DNA of 64,000 bases, taken from Endomychus coccineus (taxonomy: Eukaryota; Arthropoda; Insecta; Coleoptera; Endomychidae). The DNA lies in assembly GCA_958510875.1 (NCBI GenBank), contig OY294067.1:100794010-100858009 (forward strand), read 5' to 3'. The position numbers and the translations under genes were made by a program. Shown here one piece after another: positions 34,200-44,811 of this stretch. The notes beneath the pieces were generated by a model. It was not told the origin of the DNA. It saw nothing but the letters and a program-made list of their open reading frames with translations, and did not search any database. The stretch's first letter is position 1. Every line of letters begins with the position of its first letter.

Positions 34200-35800
34200 C
34201 TAGCCGCGTTGAGCTATTTCAGACGAGGGGGAAACCCATGAGTCCGTCACGTCCCGTCACGCTGTAGCGATATATATTAGGTATTATGTATACTGCTGCG
34301 TGCGCAACTACGGCCTTGCGGGACTTGGGTCAGGCGTCGCGCAGTCTCTCTGTACGCTTACACACGTATGCATATCTGAGTCGGTGTTGGTGAGCTTGCC
34401 TGTGTTAGCCAGTGCTCTCGGTTACGGTTTACAGGACAGGTATACGTATACACTGCTTATACACACTATACACTGTATACAGCTACAACAGCACGCTAAT
34501 ACTCGACGTTATTCATTTACTCAAACCTCGCAGACGAAAGTTATATTTTTATGCTAACCGAAAAAACCTTTTTTGCATTACAACTCATACTTTAATTCTG
34601 TACCTCAGAGGTAAACTATCGTATGTGTAAAAATTGGCAATTTCTATATTCTTGTTGTATCTGCATTATTTCCGCTGTATTTTTCAGAGGTAAACTGTTA
34701 TAAGTGTGAGAGTCACGGAATCGATGATGTATAGTGATATACAATCGTAAGTGCTCTTTAGGAACCGGGGTATACTGACGTATACAGAAGTTTCCGAGCG
34801 CCTTCTAATTACAGAATTATTATTACAGCGTAGAAAGTAATAATTAAATTATGTGTGATCGGTAATAGTAGCCTGTTTTTATATATGAGCACACCTGATT
34901 CCACAGTATGTTTTTCATGCTTGGATCTAATCTAATAATTTAAGTATCGTCGAAGTTACCGATAATGACAACGCAAATGAAGAAAATGCTGTTTGACATT
35001 ATTTTCATCTACATCGACGTAAATATCAATAAATAATACGTTTTGAAAATAAAATAATTTGTATTTATTATAATGGCTATCGGGTTACATTCATACTCTT
35101 TACAGAGATTGTGCCCATTATACGTTTTTTATTATTAAATATAATAATGTATATAATTGTCGATTGAAATGCTGACAGTTGTGAGAAATAAAGAAAATCT
35201 AATTATATTAATTTTCATTTAAAAATAATAAAATTGTAATTTCGGATGCTACAATAATTCAAAGATAACATAAAATAAATTGGCTACTTTGTAATGTCAG
35301 TTTTCACTTCTTCCAGCAGTGCTCGGTGACTGCCCGTATTTTTTTATTTGTAGAGATTTAACTGAAACAATGGTCAGCAGCAGTTGGACTGAAGGTTTAA
35401 CGTCGCACAATTGTCATTTAGATATGTGTATAGCCAGATAAATACGATTGCCATCATGGTTCAAAAAAATGCTACAATTCTATTTGAGAAACTGAAGATG
35501 GATGTCAGAAATACCACTTGAAACGAGCTACCGCGCACAACATAATAGAGTTCCTATTTTCACGAAGTTAAAGGGATTTGCAAAATTACAAATACACACG
35601 ACTAATAGGAACGACGCAATCGTCTCCACAGTAGGTTACGAACATACGCATGTACACATATACCCACACGCATACACAAACAGACATGATGTCAAAAAAA
35701 GTCTAGATCGATTCAGAAATGTTCGAAACGGACACTTCCCTTACACTATACACTACGTACGAGTATAGTAAGCGAAGTAGAAAGTATAGTATGCTAGGGC
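34200..35800. other. Mixed-composition stretch, some G+C-richer patches, unidentified
   Basis: 34.20-34.56 kb and 35.50-35.79 kb are richer in G+C and CpG than the rest. They contain short repeated phrases (CAGAGGTAAACT at about 34607 and 34688; TATAC-rich runs near 34.44 kb). An 88-codon frame at 35502-35768 (+) is rich in H/T/Y from a CACACA/TACAC-like tract. The look is of unclassified repeat rather than gene. Confidence 0.25.
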
Positions 35801-36185
35801 GTCTTTAAATAGCTATCACCTTGTCCACAAGCTTCAGACTCGTACACGAAAGCTCGAAGTTGAGGACTTATAACATAAATGTTTACTATTATTGGTAAGA
35901 TATTCAATATTCATGAGACTGCGTTGTTGCCGAATGTAGCGGGCTTCGTATCGTCCGAGAGATATTCATAATACCGTATATAGATAGGTATTTGCGTCTG
36001 ACACTTGTGCCCCCTATCGCTGAAACATTAGAACTAAAGGTGTATATTTTGATATTTTTGATGTCTTTATGAAGCCTCCCATCTTTTGACCAATCGGGCT
36101 TCATAGAATCAAGCGGGCTTCGTATAACTGTCAAATGTGATGTTTAGGGCTTGATAAAGTCGAATTGCATATCTCTCTATTTCTC

Positions 36186-36187
36186 TC

Positions 36188-36237
<50 letters not shown>
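36186..36237. repeat. (CT)n microsatellite
   Basis: About 25 perfect CT units, directly readable, embedded in a pyrimidine-rich flank. Confidence 0.95.
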
Positions 36238-36241
<4 letters not shown>

Positions 36242-36394
36242 CCCAATCATCCATTGGTAACGTAGGGAGGTATTGATGATAATCCTTTATGCATAAGACG
36301 GGGCCTTTTACATGTCAAATCACCTAGCGGAGCAATTCTTGATCAAAAGTGTTCACTAAGCTCTCAAGGAGGACGAACAGCCACCTATTCAATA

Positions 36395-36615
36395 TCCAGT
36401 CAAGGCTGGGAATCCGGCAAGGTGGTAAATAAAGGCCCTCAAGAGGTTTGGCATGTCCATGTTTCTACTTTCTGGATCTCCTTTCACATAGCTCTACGGA
36501 GAGCATTCTGGGTCTTCATCGGATTGCTTACGCATCTGCACAAAATGTATATTGACGTTTTTTTATGGCACCACCTGCACGAGGGCGAATTGATCAGATT
36601 TATTTTGTGGAGATG
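36395..36615 (-). mobile_element. LINE C-terminal fragment with CCHC/RNase-H-tail signature
   Basis: The minus strand reads HLHKINLINSPSCRWC, then TSIYILCRCVSNP and LRRA. This matches the end of R1/LOA/I-type LINE pol proteins (HL-x-x-(I/L)-x-(L/I)-x-x-SP-x-CRWC...E(T)..HIL..C-x-A...R). The frame continues with stops. Only this tail is seen, and the element boundaries are not clear. Confidence 0.5.
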
Positions 36616-36639
36616 GTAATTAATTGGTCCATTTTCTAA

Positions 36640-37855
36640 TAGTATCAGTGTTTGGAACCCTTCATTAGAATTGTTGTTCTTTCATTTTTTAACACAAAAC
36701 AGTTTGTTCCCCCAAAAATCTTCCGGAAAAATATGATATTGTCTGATGCGACGTGTGACTTTCAAATAACTGACAGTGGGTAATAACAACTGATATTTGT
36801 GCAGGTTTGTATCAGTCACGTATGAAATATTCGCAACTCGACAATTTGACGTGAACAAATTAATAATTTTCGAAATCTGTACCCATGACTGTTATTTTGG
36901 TTGCTTATTCACAGTTTTTACAATGTGTACACAAGTTTGATACTACATTCTCACGTTATTATTCCGACATGACTCTACATGATGAATCAAGGAAAGCCTC
37001 ACGCTTTTTATGATATTATGACTAGTGTCAATTTCAAAAGATTCTTTTTCATCTACTTGTTCGAATACTTGATCCGTTTTTCTACAGTTTTGAAACATCG
37101 AGATCTATTAATCCATCATCAAGCCAACGAATAATGATGATAAATAAGACATATCATAACAAAAGTTATAATGGAGACATTGCTCATTGGGAAAGAAATC
37201 TGGATTGCATGAGTAACCTAGAGCGTGTTTTCCTGTACTTTTCCTATAATTAACCACATTTCAAGAGCAAAACTGAAAAAGTCAATTTGAATTCTAAATA
37301 GATGTTCCAGAAAAGTTCCGATAAACTAGTTACGGTTAAGGTGGAGAACATCCTTCAGCCGGATAAGGTAACGTGCATTTCAAATTCAATTTGCATATAC
37401 GGAGAGTGATTTACTATATCCAGGAGTTGCATCTCCAGATTTAAGACCTGAGTTTCGTTTATTTTTTCATTCAGAATCTGTAATGAGCGTTCTGACATGT
37501 ACATGTCACACAATATGCTCGAATGAGGATGGAACCAGTCAGGAAAAAGTAGTTCCTGCTGACTCGAGAAAATATTTTAGAAGTAGGTTTTCAAGGATGA
37601 AGTAACTTTTAAATAATTCACGTTATGGAGAGATTATCTTCAATAATAACCATAGCACGATAGGATTTGATTGAAGTTCTTCACTCCCCAATTTCTCAGA
37701 TATTAGACTGAATGATAGAAATATGATGAACATTGTGAACATTTAAGAACTAACTAGTGTTGCTACTTGGAGAATACATGAGAATAGTGTAGGTAACAAA
37801 GTTATTATTCGCAAATCAGTTGATTTGTTCACTGATTTTTATATAATCGTTTCAA
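36640..37855. other. No supportable feature
   Basis: AT-rich DNA, no motif or repeat recognised. Confidence 0.3.
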
Positions 37856-37861
37856 ATTTTA

Positions 37862-38050
37862 TGAGATACTCTCCGCATTCAAGTAGAGATCTTGAAATAA
37901 ATTACTTATTTCGTTATTTTCACACAAATAAATGATATTTCGATTGATGATGTTTCGAAGAAAATTAATAGATTTTCCGTTTCTTGGAATCGAACCCGAG
38001 TCTGTTGAGTAAGAGCCGAGTGATCTAGCCCCAGACCGCATCGCCGAAAT
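37862..38050 (-). repeat. tRNA-derived SINE, second family
   Basis: The minus strand from about 38045 carries GGTCTGGGGCTAGATCACTC (A-box-like) and 15-20 bases later CTCGGGTTCGATTCCAAG, a B box (GGTTCGATTCC) within a T-arm-like hairpin. About 125 bases of AT-rich body follow. The anticodon arm is degenerate, so this is not a functional tRNA. Only one copy lies in the window; the class follows from A/B-box spacing. Confidence 0.5.
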
Positions 38051-38107
38051 GTGGGCGAAAACAGTTTTAATTAACTTTATATTCGCAGTGTAAGTTTTGA
38101 ATCGGTT

Positions 38108-38109
<2 letters not shown>

Positions 38110-38163
<54 letters not shown>
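38110..38163. repeat. (TA)n microsatellite
   Basis: About 26 TA units, followed after 20 bases by a second short run (38185-38199) that abuts the 3' end of R4-like copy 1. Confidence 0.95.
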
Positions 38164-38167
<4 letters not shown>

Positions 38168-38200
38168 AAGTTTTCAATAAAAGAATATATATATATATAC

Positions 38201-39827
38201 TTTTTTTTTTTTTTTTTTTTACATTCAAACCTGGTCGGGGCTACTGCGAGCTCCGACGACATCGCAGCAGTCGCGCCAGAAAAAACCTAAAAGGCGGTTA
38301 ACCGAAGCTACTCCTCCCCACCGGTCGGTAAGTAGCTTCAGGTTCCTAAATCGTGTGCCCTAAGTATTCTAATTGAACCCAGAATGACTGCCTTTTGCAT
38401 CCGGTCTATCAAGATCTGCGCCGAGTTCCTACAGGCCGGAATGATCTTCAAGTTTGAACGCAGCAAAGACCGAATTCCGCCCAAAACACCGATGATCAGA
38501 ACCACTAATACGACCTTGTGGCCTGGGTATAGCGTGCGAAGCTCGAACAGGAGATCTTGATATTTTGTCCATTTTTCCTCCTCTTTCAAGACTATGTTCT
38601 TCTCTGCCGGAGCGGAGAATTCGATGACATACATAGTCTTGATTAGTTTATCGAGGAGGACAACGTCAGGCCTATTTGCTTGTATGGACCTGACGGTCGG
38701 AAACGGATAATTCCAGAAGATCTGGCATTTTTCGTTTCCGACAACGGACTCAATATCTCCTGGCATGTAAGGGTGCACCGGCTCTTGGTCTATTCCGTAC
38801 GAGTGCCTTAGATGGTAATACAGCACCCGTAGGGCCGCATTATGGCGATGGTTGTACGCCGAGGCCGCTTTTGCCGGACATGCCGACAGAAGGTGGAAAA
38901 GCGTCTCAGGCGCCTTTCGACAGGCCCTGCAGCTGACATCAAGGACCTGCACACCCATCACATTGCGGCGATAGACCAAGGTGTTAATTACGCCATCTTG
39001 GCAAGCTGCGGTAAATCCCTCAGTCTCGGATGTAAGCCCGGCTGACCTTAGGTAGCCGAAGGTCAGCCTAGTTGACAAGCCGAGCGTTTCGATGTTTCGA
39101 TAGAAAACACCGTGTATCGGCTTGTCAACATGCCGCCTGAGCGTAAGATCTTGCTCCGCGGCATTTATCTGGGCTTTCAGGCGAGAAGGTAGGAGCTCGA
39201 GGTTGCCCTCTAGTCGGCCTTCTCGACTGATCTGAAATTCGAGACCAAGTTCTTCCGCAGCTTTTTGTGCTGCCTTAACGATAAATGTCCCCACTCCGGC
39301 CAATTCGTGACTTTTAACAAGGCACAGGAGGGGGTCCGAGCTCCTAAGAACTTTACAAGCTATACTCAGAACCACACTTCGATGCAGACCCTCCAGACTG
39401 AGGAGTCCCCTACCTCCCCGATGACGTGGGAGATAAATGCGGGAAACGGACGATCTAGGATGCAAACTGTGATGGATACGCATCATTTTCCGGGTGTCTT
39501 TATCGAGTCTATGCAGCTCATCGACCGTCCATTTCACCACTCCAAAAGAGTGGAGCAGGACTGGAACGGCAAGCATATTTGTTGCAGACACCTTGCTCCC
39601 ACTCGAAAGTTCGGAAGACCAAATCTTTCGAACAAGGTTTCTGTATTTGCCGCGGAGAGCCACCTTTACCTGGGAAGCGTCATAATTAGGACGCTGTTCA
39701 ATTCCCAGGTATCGATAGGTGTCTCCAGCATCGAGGTGTTTGAAGATGCTTCCGTCGGCAAGCTGCATATTCTCGTACACTTCCGGAGATCGTCCTCTCC
39801 TCAAATGAAACACTGCGCATTTGTCCA
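38201..39827 (-). mobile_element. R4/R2-group non-LTR retrotransposon, 5'-truncated copy 1
   Basis: The minus-strand element retains the last ~480 codons of its ORF, a ~120-base 3' UTR and a short A tail (the T run 38201-38220 on the + strand). The 3' junction reads A-run-GTATATATA, i.e. insertion into a (TA)n tract. The 5' truncation at 39827 abuts the 3' end of the LINE at 39.83-42.70 kb. It is nearly identical to copy 2 at 42.88-44.51 kb. Confidence 0.85.
38338..39827 (-). CDS. R4-like retrotransposon protein, C-terminal part (RT thumb, CCHC, restriction-like endonuclease)
   Basis: The coding frame starts at the truncation with LDKCAVFHLRRGRSPEV and YRYLGIEQ, conserved just after the RT core of R2/R4-group elements. 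It goes on with SHxVxxxxY-like thumb text (MLAVPVLLHSFGVVKWTVDE). A zinc knuckle CRAC-x8-HLLSAC (CX2C-X8-H-X4-C) follows, then the PD-(D/E)xK endonuclease: RPDVVLLDK ... MYVIEFSAPAEKNI. Zinc knuckle followed by this endonuclease is diagnostic for site-specific elements of the R2/R4/NeSL group. The frame is intact to its stop (38338). RT catalytic motifs lie upstream of the truncation and are absent, so the copy cannot move itself. Any start codon in this frame belongs to flanking LINE DNA. Confidence 0.85.
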
Positions 39828-42702
39828 GTTTATGCACAATAATATAATACATTATGTGAGATCTTGAGTTATTTTTATTTCGATAAAATATTTATTTCAG
39901 GTATGTACGAGTCTGAATGTTTTTATTTAGATTTAGAAACAAATTAATAGTACGTTAAACATAATTGCCGATTATATTGTGGATAGTGAGTCTGGGTAAA
40001 TTGAGTATGAAAGTTTTACATCTATATTTGAAAATATTTTTAGTTTGTGCCTTTTTTATTTCTATAGGTAGTGTATTGAATACTTTCGAGGAAAGAAAGG
40101 TCGCAGATCTTTGGCCTATCGCTTTATTCATCTTTATAGTAGGTAAGTTAACTTGTCTATTTCTGATATCGTATACACAATCTTTAATTATTTTATTTTC
40201 AGAAAATTGATTAACAGCTAAGAGCAGGAAATATATTTGACGTATGTCTAGAATGTGTGATTCTTTAAATAACAAATCAGACGAGTATGTGCTTTTCTTG
40301 CTTAGCATAATTTTTAGAATTCTTTTCTGTGTTACATGTAAATTGTACATGTGCGAGTTTAATGCCCCACCCCATCCGATGATACCGTATCTTAGCTGGG
40401 ATTCAATTAGTGCATAGTATATAGTTTTGAGTTGACTTATTTTAAGTATTTGCTGCAATAATTTAAATAGGTATAAAAACGATCGAAGTTTGTTGTTTAT
40501 ATAATTGCAATGTACATCCCATTTCATGTGTTCATCAATATATACACCAAGATATTTAATGTTACGTGATCGGTGAATAATGTAATTATCAGTACCTTGA
40601 TTTAATTGTAACGTGTCGAACTGTGGTAGATACGGTTTGTAGGAAGTGAACGGAACAAAAACAGTTTTATTAAAATTTATCGTTAGCAATTTTTGATCAA
40701 GCCAATCCTTAATTTTCAGCATATCTTGTTCAGCTTTCATTTTGATTTCATCCCAATTTTTACCAGTAAACAATATTGCCATATCATCTGCGAAAGCTAT
40801 TATTTCACCAACTATGTTCAGATTGAGGAGATTATTTATATATAGTGTGAAGAGAATTGGCCCCAGTATCGTCCCTTGTGGAACTCCATATTGCGTTGTT
40901 TGAATATCACTTCTTTCATTGTTTATTCCTACTACTTGTGGTCTATTTTCAAGATAACTTTTGAACAGGAGTAATGGAGTACTACGTATACCAATTTGTT
41001 CAAGGCATTCAATCATTAATTTGTGGCTGATTGTATCAAATGCCTTTTGCAGATCGACAAATACACACAATGAAGGTATCCCTTCATCGAGGTTACGATA
41101 AATTTTGCTTGTTATACATTTAATAGCATCGTTTGTTGACTTGCCCTCCTGGAATCCAAACTGATTGGGGGATATTATTTTATGCTTTTTAATGAAATTT
41201 GAAAGTCTGTTCTTTAAAACTGTTTCAAATATTTTACTAAAGTTAGTAATAATTGATATAGGCCTATAATTTGTTAATTCAGTCTTAATTCCTGCCTTAT
41301 GGATTGGTTTGATTATCGCTGTTTTCAAAGCTATTGGACATTCGCCTGTGGAAAATATCTTATTAATGACGAAACTTAAAGGTTCAGCTACATAATTGCC
41401 TACTTCTTTCAATAACTCCGATGGAATTTCATCTATTCCACACGCTTTTTTAGGTTTTAAATCATTGATGATGCTGATGATTTCATTACAGTCTGTGGGA
41501 AACAGATACAATGAGGAACAATTGCTAAATGAAGGTTGTGTGCTTTGATTACTTTTCTTAATTTTATTTGCTAATTTTTTCCCAACATTTGAAAAGAAAA
41601 CATTGAAAGAATTTGCGATGTTGGTACTATCTACAATTACGTTGTTTTCGCTATCCCTTATTTTGCTTATTTTATTTAACTGCCTGTTACGGTTATTAGT
41701 CAATTTGTTAACAGTATCCCATATATTTTTAGAAGAATTTTGATTGTTTTCTATTAATTTTTTATAGTAATGGAGTTTAGTTTTTTTGATTAAATGGTTT
41801 AATTTATTTCTATATTGGTTATATTGGTTTTTTAGTACTAAATTGTGAGGATTTTGTAATAGATTTGAAAATAGTTCATCTCTAATATTTATAGATTTTA
41901 TCAACCCTGTAGTTATCCATTCCTTACGTTTTTTAGTGCATCTCCTAATAGTGACATATTTTGTAGATTTACTTATTGTACTTTTCATAATTTTTATAAA
42001 CGTATTTGTTAACGATTCTACGCTACAATCATTATAAACTTCGCTCCAGTCAATAGTTGCAAGTTCATCTCGTAATTTATTGTAATTAATATATTTCTTT
42101 TTAAAAGTCTGGTTTTTTATTTGTATATTTTTATTAATAACAATTTGAACTATAACTGGAAAATGATCAGTTATCTTTGTTTTTATAACCATTGGTAATA
42201 TAAATTCTTCACATTCTTTGAGTGTTTTAATAAATATGTGATCTATACATGTTTTGGTATTGAATTCTTCACGAGTAAAAGTATTTATATAAGATTTGAA
42301 CCCAAGTTCATTTAAAATATTCAAGTATTCAGATGTTAGCGGAACTGTATCATCTAAGATATTAATATTAAAATCTCCTACTAAAATATTATAATTATTA
42401 TATAATGACTTAGATTCTAGGTAATTTCTTAACATTTCATTAAATACCTTCACATCATAGCTAGGAGACCGATAAACTGCAAGGATTGTAAATCAAATAC
42501 CAGAAATATTAAGTTGCAAATTTATTATAGATATGTTATTTAATTGATCAACTACATAACTGAATTCGATGTCATCTTTAATGAGAATAATGACACCATC
42601 ATTTTGGTTGTAATTACCGTTGTTATAAATGATATTGTATCCAGTCAGTTTAAAAATATTAATATTAGTTACATTCCATGTTTCACTTAAAACTACACAA
42701 TC
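39828..42702 (-). mobile_element. Jockey/CR1/L2-like LINE, nearly complete ORF2
   Basis: About 2.87 kb on the minus strand with endonuclease and reverse transcriptase, 5'-truncated at a (TA)n run (42703-42720). Its 3' UTR (39955 to 39828) ends in TATTATATTATTGTGCATAAA and runs straight into the 5'-truncated end of R4-like copy 1. There is no poly(A). One in-frame stop separates the two open parts. It is well preserved compared with other LINEs in the window. Confidence 0.85.
39955..42702 (-). pseudogene. LINE ORF2: AP-endonuclease plus reverse transcriptase, one in-frame stop
   Basis: The endonuclease begins CVVLSETWNV (42690 region) and NDGVIILIKDD, is broken by TGA at 42495-42493 and continues in the same frame FTILAVYRSPSYD, LVGDFNINILDD, CIDHIFIK and ITDHFPVIV. 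GDFN and DH are catalytic-site signatures. The RT follows with KACGIDEIPSELL, NYRPISIITNFSKIFE, QFGFQEGKSTNDAI, FVDLQKAFDTISH (motif A, Asp), GVPQGTILGPILF (motif B), AFADDMAILF (motif C) and the thumb. The last ~200 residues (YYALIESQLRYGIIGWGG) are typical of this superfamily. The jockey/CR1/L2 assignment is by motif style; finer placement needs a tree. Confidence 0.85.
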
Positions 42703-42720
42703 TATATATATATATATATA
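42703..42720. repeat. (TA)n at the LINE 5' end
   Basis: About nine TA units separating the LINE truncation point from the hammerhead-like cassette. Confidence 0.9.
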
Positions 42721-42848
42721 TCTTCCAGACTCTACGGTCAAATCACCTGAAGATGGCATATGCAACTTTGCCGAAACGTCGTGAAATTGGTCCTCTTGAG
42801 GACCGAAACCACACAACGCGGATCAATACCCGAGAATCCAGTTCTACA
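42721..42848 (+). ncRNA. Hammerhead-ribozyme-like cassette between two (TA)n runs, copy 2
   Basis: The order is TCAC (42743-42746), CTGAAGA (42747-42753), an extra T, GGCA (42755-42758), a ten-base loop, TGCC (42769-42772), GAAA (42773-42776), CGTC (42777-42780) and GTGA (42781-42784). Helix I is TCAC/GTGA and helix II GGCA/TGCC. Both differ in sequence from copies 1 and 3 yet remain paired. Downstream GGTCCTCTTGAGGACC is a perfect 16-base palindrome. The cassette is about 125 bases and is bounded by TA runs on both sides. Confidence 0.55.
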
Positions 42849-42875
42849 TATATATAGATATATATATATATATAC
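42846..42875. repeat. (TA)n at the 3' junction of R4-like copy 2
   Basis: TA run with one G interruption, ending TATATAC directly before the T run (minus-strand A tail) of the R4-like element. Same junction as copy 1. Confidence 0.9.
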
Positions 42876-44503
42876 TTTTTTTTTACATTCAAACCTGGTC
42901 GGGGCTGCTGCGAGCTCCGACGACATCGCAGCAGTCGCGCCAGAAAAACCTAAAAGGCGGTTAACCGAAGCTACTCCTCCCCACCGGTCGGTAAGTAGCT
43001 TCAGGTTCCTAAATCGTGTGCCCTAAGTATTCTAATTGAACCCAGAATGACTGCCTTTTGCATCCGGTCTATCAAGATCTGCGCCGAGTTCCTACAGGCC
43101 GGAATGATCTTCAAGTTTGAACGCAGCGAAGACCGAATTCCGCCCAAAACACCGATGATCAGAACCACTAATACGACCTTGTGGCCTGGGTATAGCGTGC
43201 GGAGCTCGAACAGGAGATCTTGATATTTTGTCCATTTTTCCTCCTCTTTCAAGACTATGTTCTTCTCTGCCGGAGAGGAGAATTCGATGACATACATAGT
43301 CTTGATTAGTTTATCGAGGAGGACAACGTCAGGCCTATTTGCTTGTATGGACCTGACGGTCGGAAACGGATAATTCCAGAAGATCTGGCATTTTTCGTTT
43401 CCGACAACGGACTCAATATCTCCTGGCATGTAAGGCAGCACCGGCTCTTGGTCTATTCCGTACGAGTGCCTTAGATGGTAATACAGCACCCGTAGGGCCG
43501 CATTATGGCGATGGGTGTACGCCGAGGCCGCTTTTGCCGGACATGCCGACAGAAGGTGGAAAAGCGTCTCAGGCGCCTTTCGACAGGCCCTGCAGCTGAC
43601 ATCAGGGACCTGCACACCCATCACATTGCGGCGATAGACCAAGGTGTTAATTACGCCATCTTGGCAAGCTGCGGTAAATCCCTCAGTCTCGGATGTAAGC
43701 CCGGCTGACCTTAGGTAGCCGAAGGTCAGCCTAGTTGACAAGCCGAGCGTTTCGATGTTTCGATAGAAAACACCGTGTATCGGCTTGTCAACATGCCGCC
43801 TGAGCGTAAGATCTTGCTCCGCGGCATTTATCTGGGCTTTCAGGCGAGAAGGTAGGAGCTCGAGGTTGCCCTCTAGTCGGCCTTCTCGACTGATCTGAAA
43901 TTCGAGACCAAGTTCTTCCGCAGCTTTTTGTGCTGCCTTAACGATAAATGCCCCCACTCCGGCCAATTCGTGACTTTTAACAAGGCACAGGAGGGGGTCC
44001 GAGCTCCTAAGAACTTTACAAGCTATACTCAGAACCACACTTCGATGCAGACCCTCCAGACTGAGGAGTCCCCTACCTCCCCGATGACGTGGGAGATAAA
44101 TGCGGGAAACGGACGATCTAGGATGCAAACTGTGATGGATATGCATCATTTTCCGGGTGTCTTTATCGAGTCTATGCAGCTCATCGACCGTCCATTTCAC
44201 CACTCCAAAAGAGTGGAGCAGGACTGGAACGGCAAGCATATTTGTTGCAGACACCTTGTTCCCACTCGAAAGTTCGGAAGACCAAATCTTTCGAACAAGG
44301 TTTCTGTATTTGCCGCGGAGAGCCACCTTTACCTGGGAAGCGTCATAATTAGGACGCTGTTCAATTCCCAGGTATCGATAGGTCTCTCCAGCCGAGGTGT
44401 TTGAAGATGCTTCCGTCGGCAAGCTGCATATTCTCGTACACTTCCGGAGATCGTCCTCTCCTCAAATGAAACACTGCGCATTTGTCCAATCCCAACTCCA
44501 TGC

Positions 44504-44505
<2 letters not shown>
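42876..44505 (-). mobile_element. R4/R2-group non-LTR retrotransposon, 5'-truncated copy 2
   Basis: It is about 99% identical to copy 1 by eye, including the 3' UTR and A tail. It is 5'-truncated slightly farther upstream, retaining MELGLDKCAVFHL, and at 44506 runs directly into an 85-base (TA)n tract. Hence (TA)n lies on both sides of this copy. Confidence 0.85.
43001..44505 (-). pseudogene. R4-like C-terminal protein, copy 2, with a 2-base frameshift
   Basis: It has the same domain order as copy 1: post-RT thumb, CRAC...HLLSAC zinc knuckle, RPDVVLLDK...YVIEFSSP endonuclease. Against copy 1 it has about eight amino-acid changes (e.g. MRIHH/MHIHH, SAP/SSP). It also has a two-base deletion near 44393, where copy 1 reads CCAGCATCGAGG on the + strand and copy 2 CCAGCCGAGG. 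Upstream codons are therefore in another frame. The open frame 44422-43001 begins only after the shift. Confidence 0.85.

Positions 44506-44593
<88 letters not shown>
44506..44593. repeat. (TA)n microsatellite
   Basis: About 40 TA units, one GTA interruption near the right end, abutting the 5' truncation of R4-like copy 2. Confidence 0.95.
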
Positions 44594-44811
44594 GAGCCCG
44601 CTAAATGCAAAACTCTGTATTTGCAAAAAAATGAAAAACGAGGTTAATCGTGGGTTAGATAGATACAGTAATGAGCAAAAGCACTGTACGGTTTGTTAGA
44701 TGCACAACTTCATATTTTACATGTTACAAGTCAGTAAATATTAACGTCAGATGCAAAACTGATAGTTTATTTTATTACCGGTTTGGAATCAGATTGCTCA
44801 TCATTGTAACA

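Noticed and set aside
39265..39867. Long + strand frame opposite R4-like copy 1 (and its twin at 43928-44404)
   Set aside because: Antisense shadows of the well-supported minus-strand retrotransposon ORF; no motifs.
44397..44699. Open frames of YIYIYI repeats (also at 47660-47971, 52257-52547, 42738-42926)
   Set aside because: They are translations of (TA)n microsatellites, not proteins.
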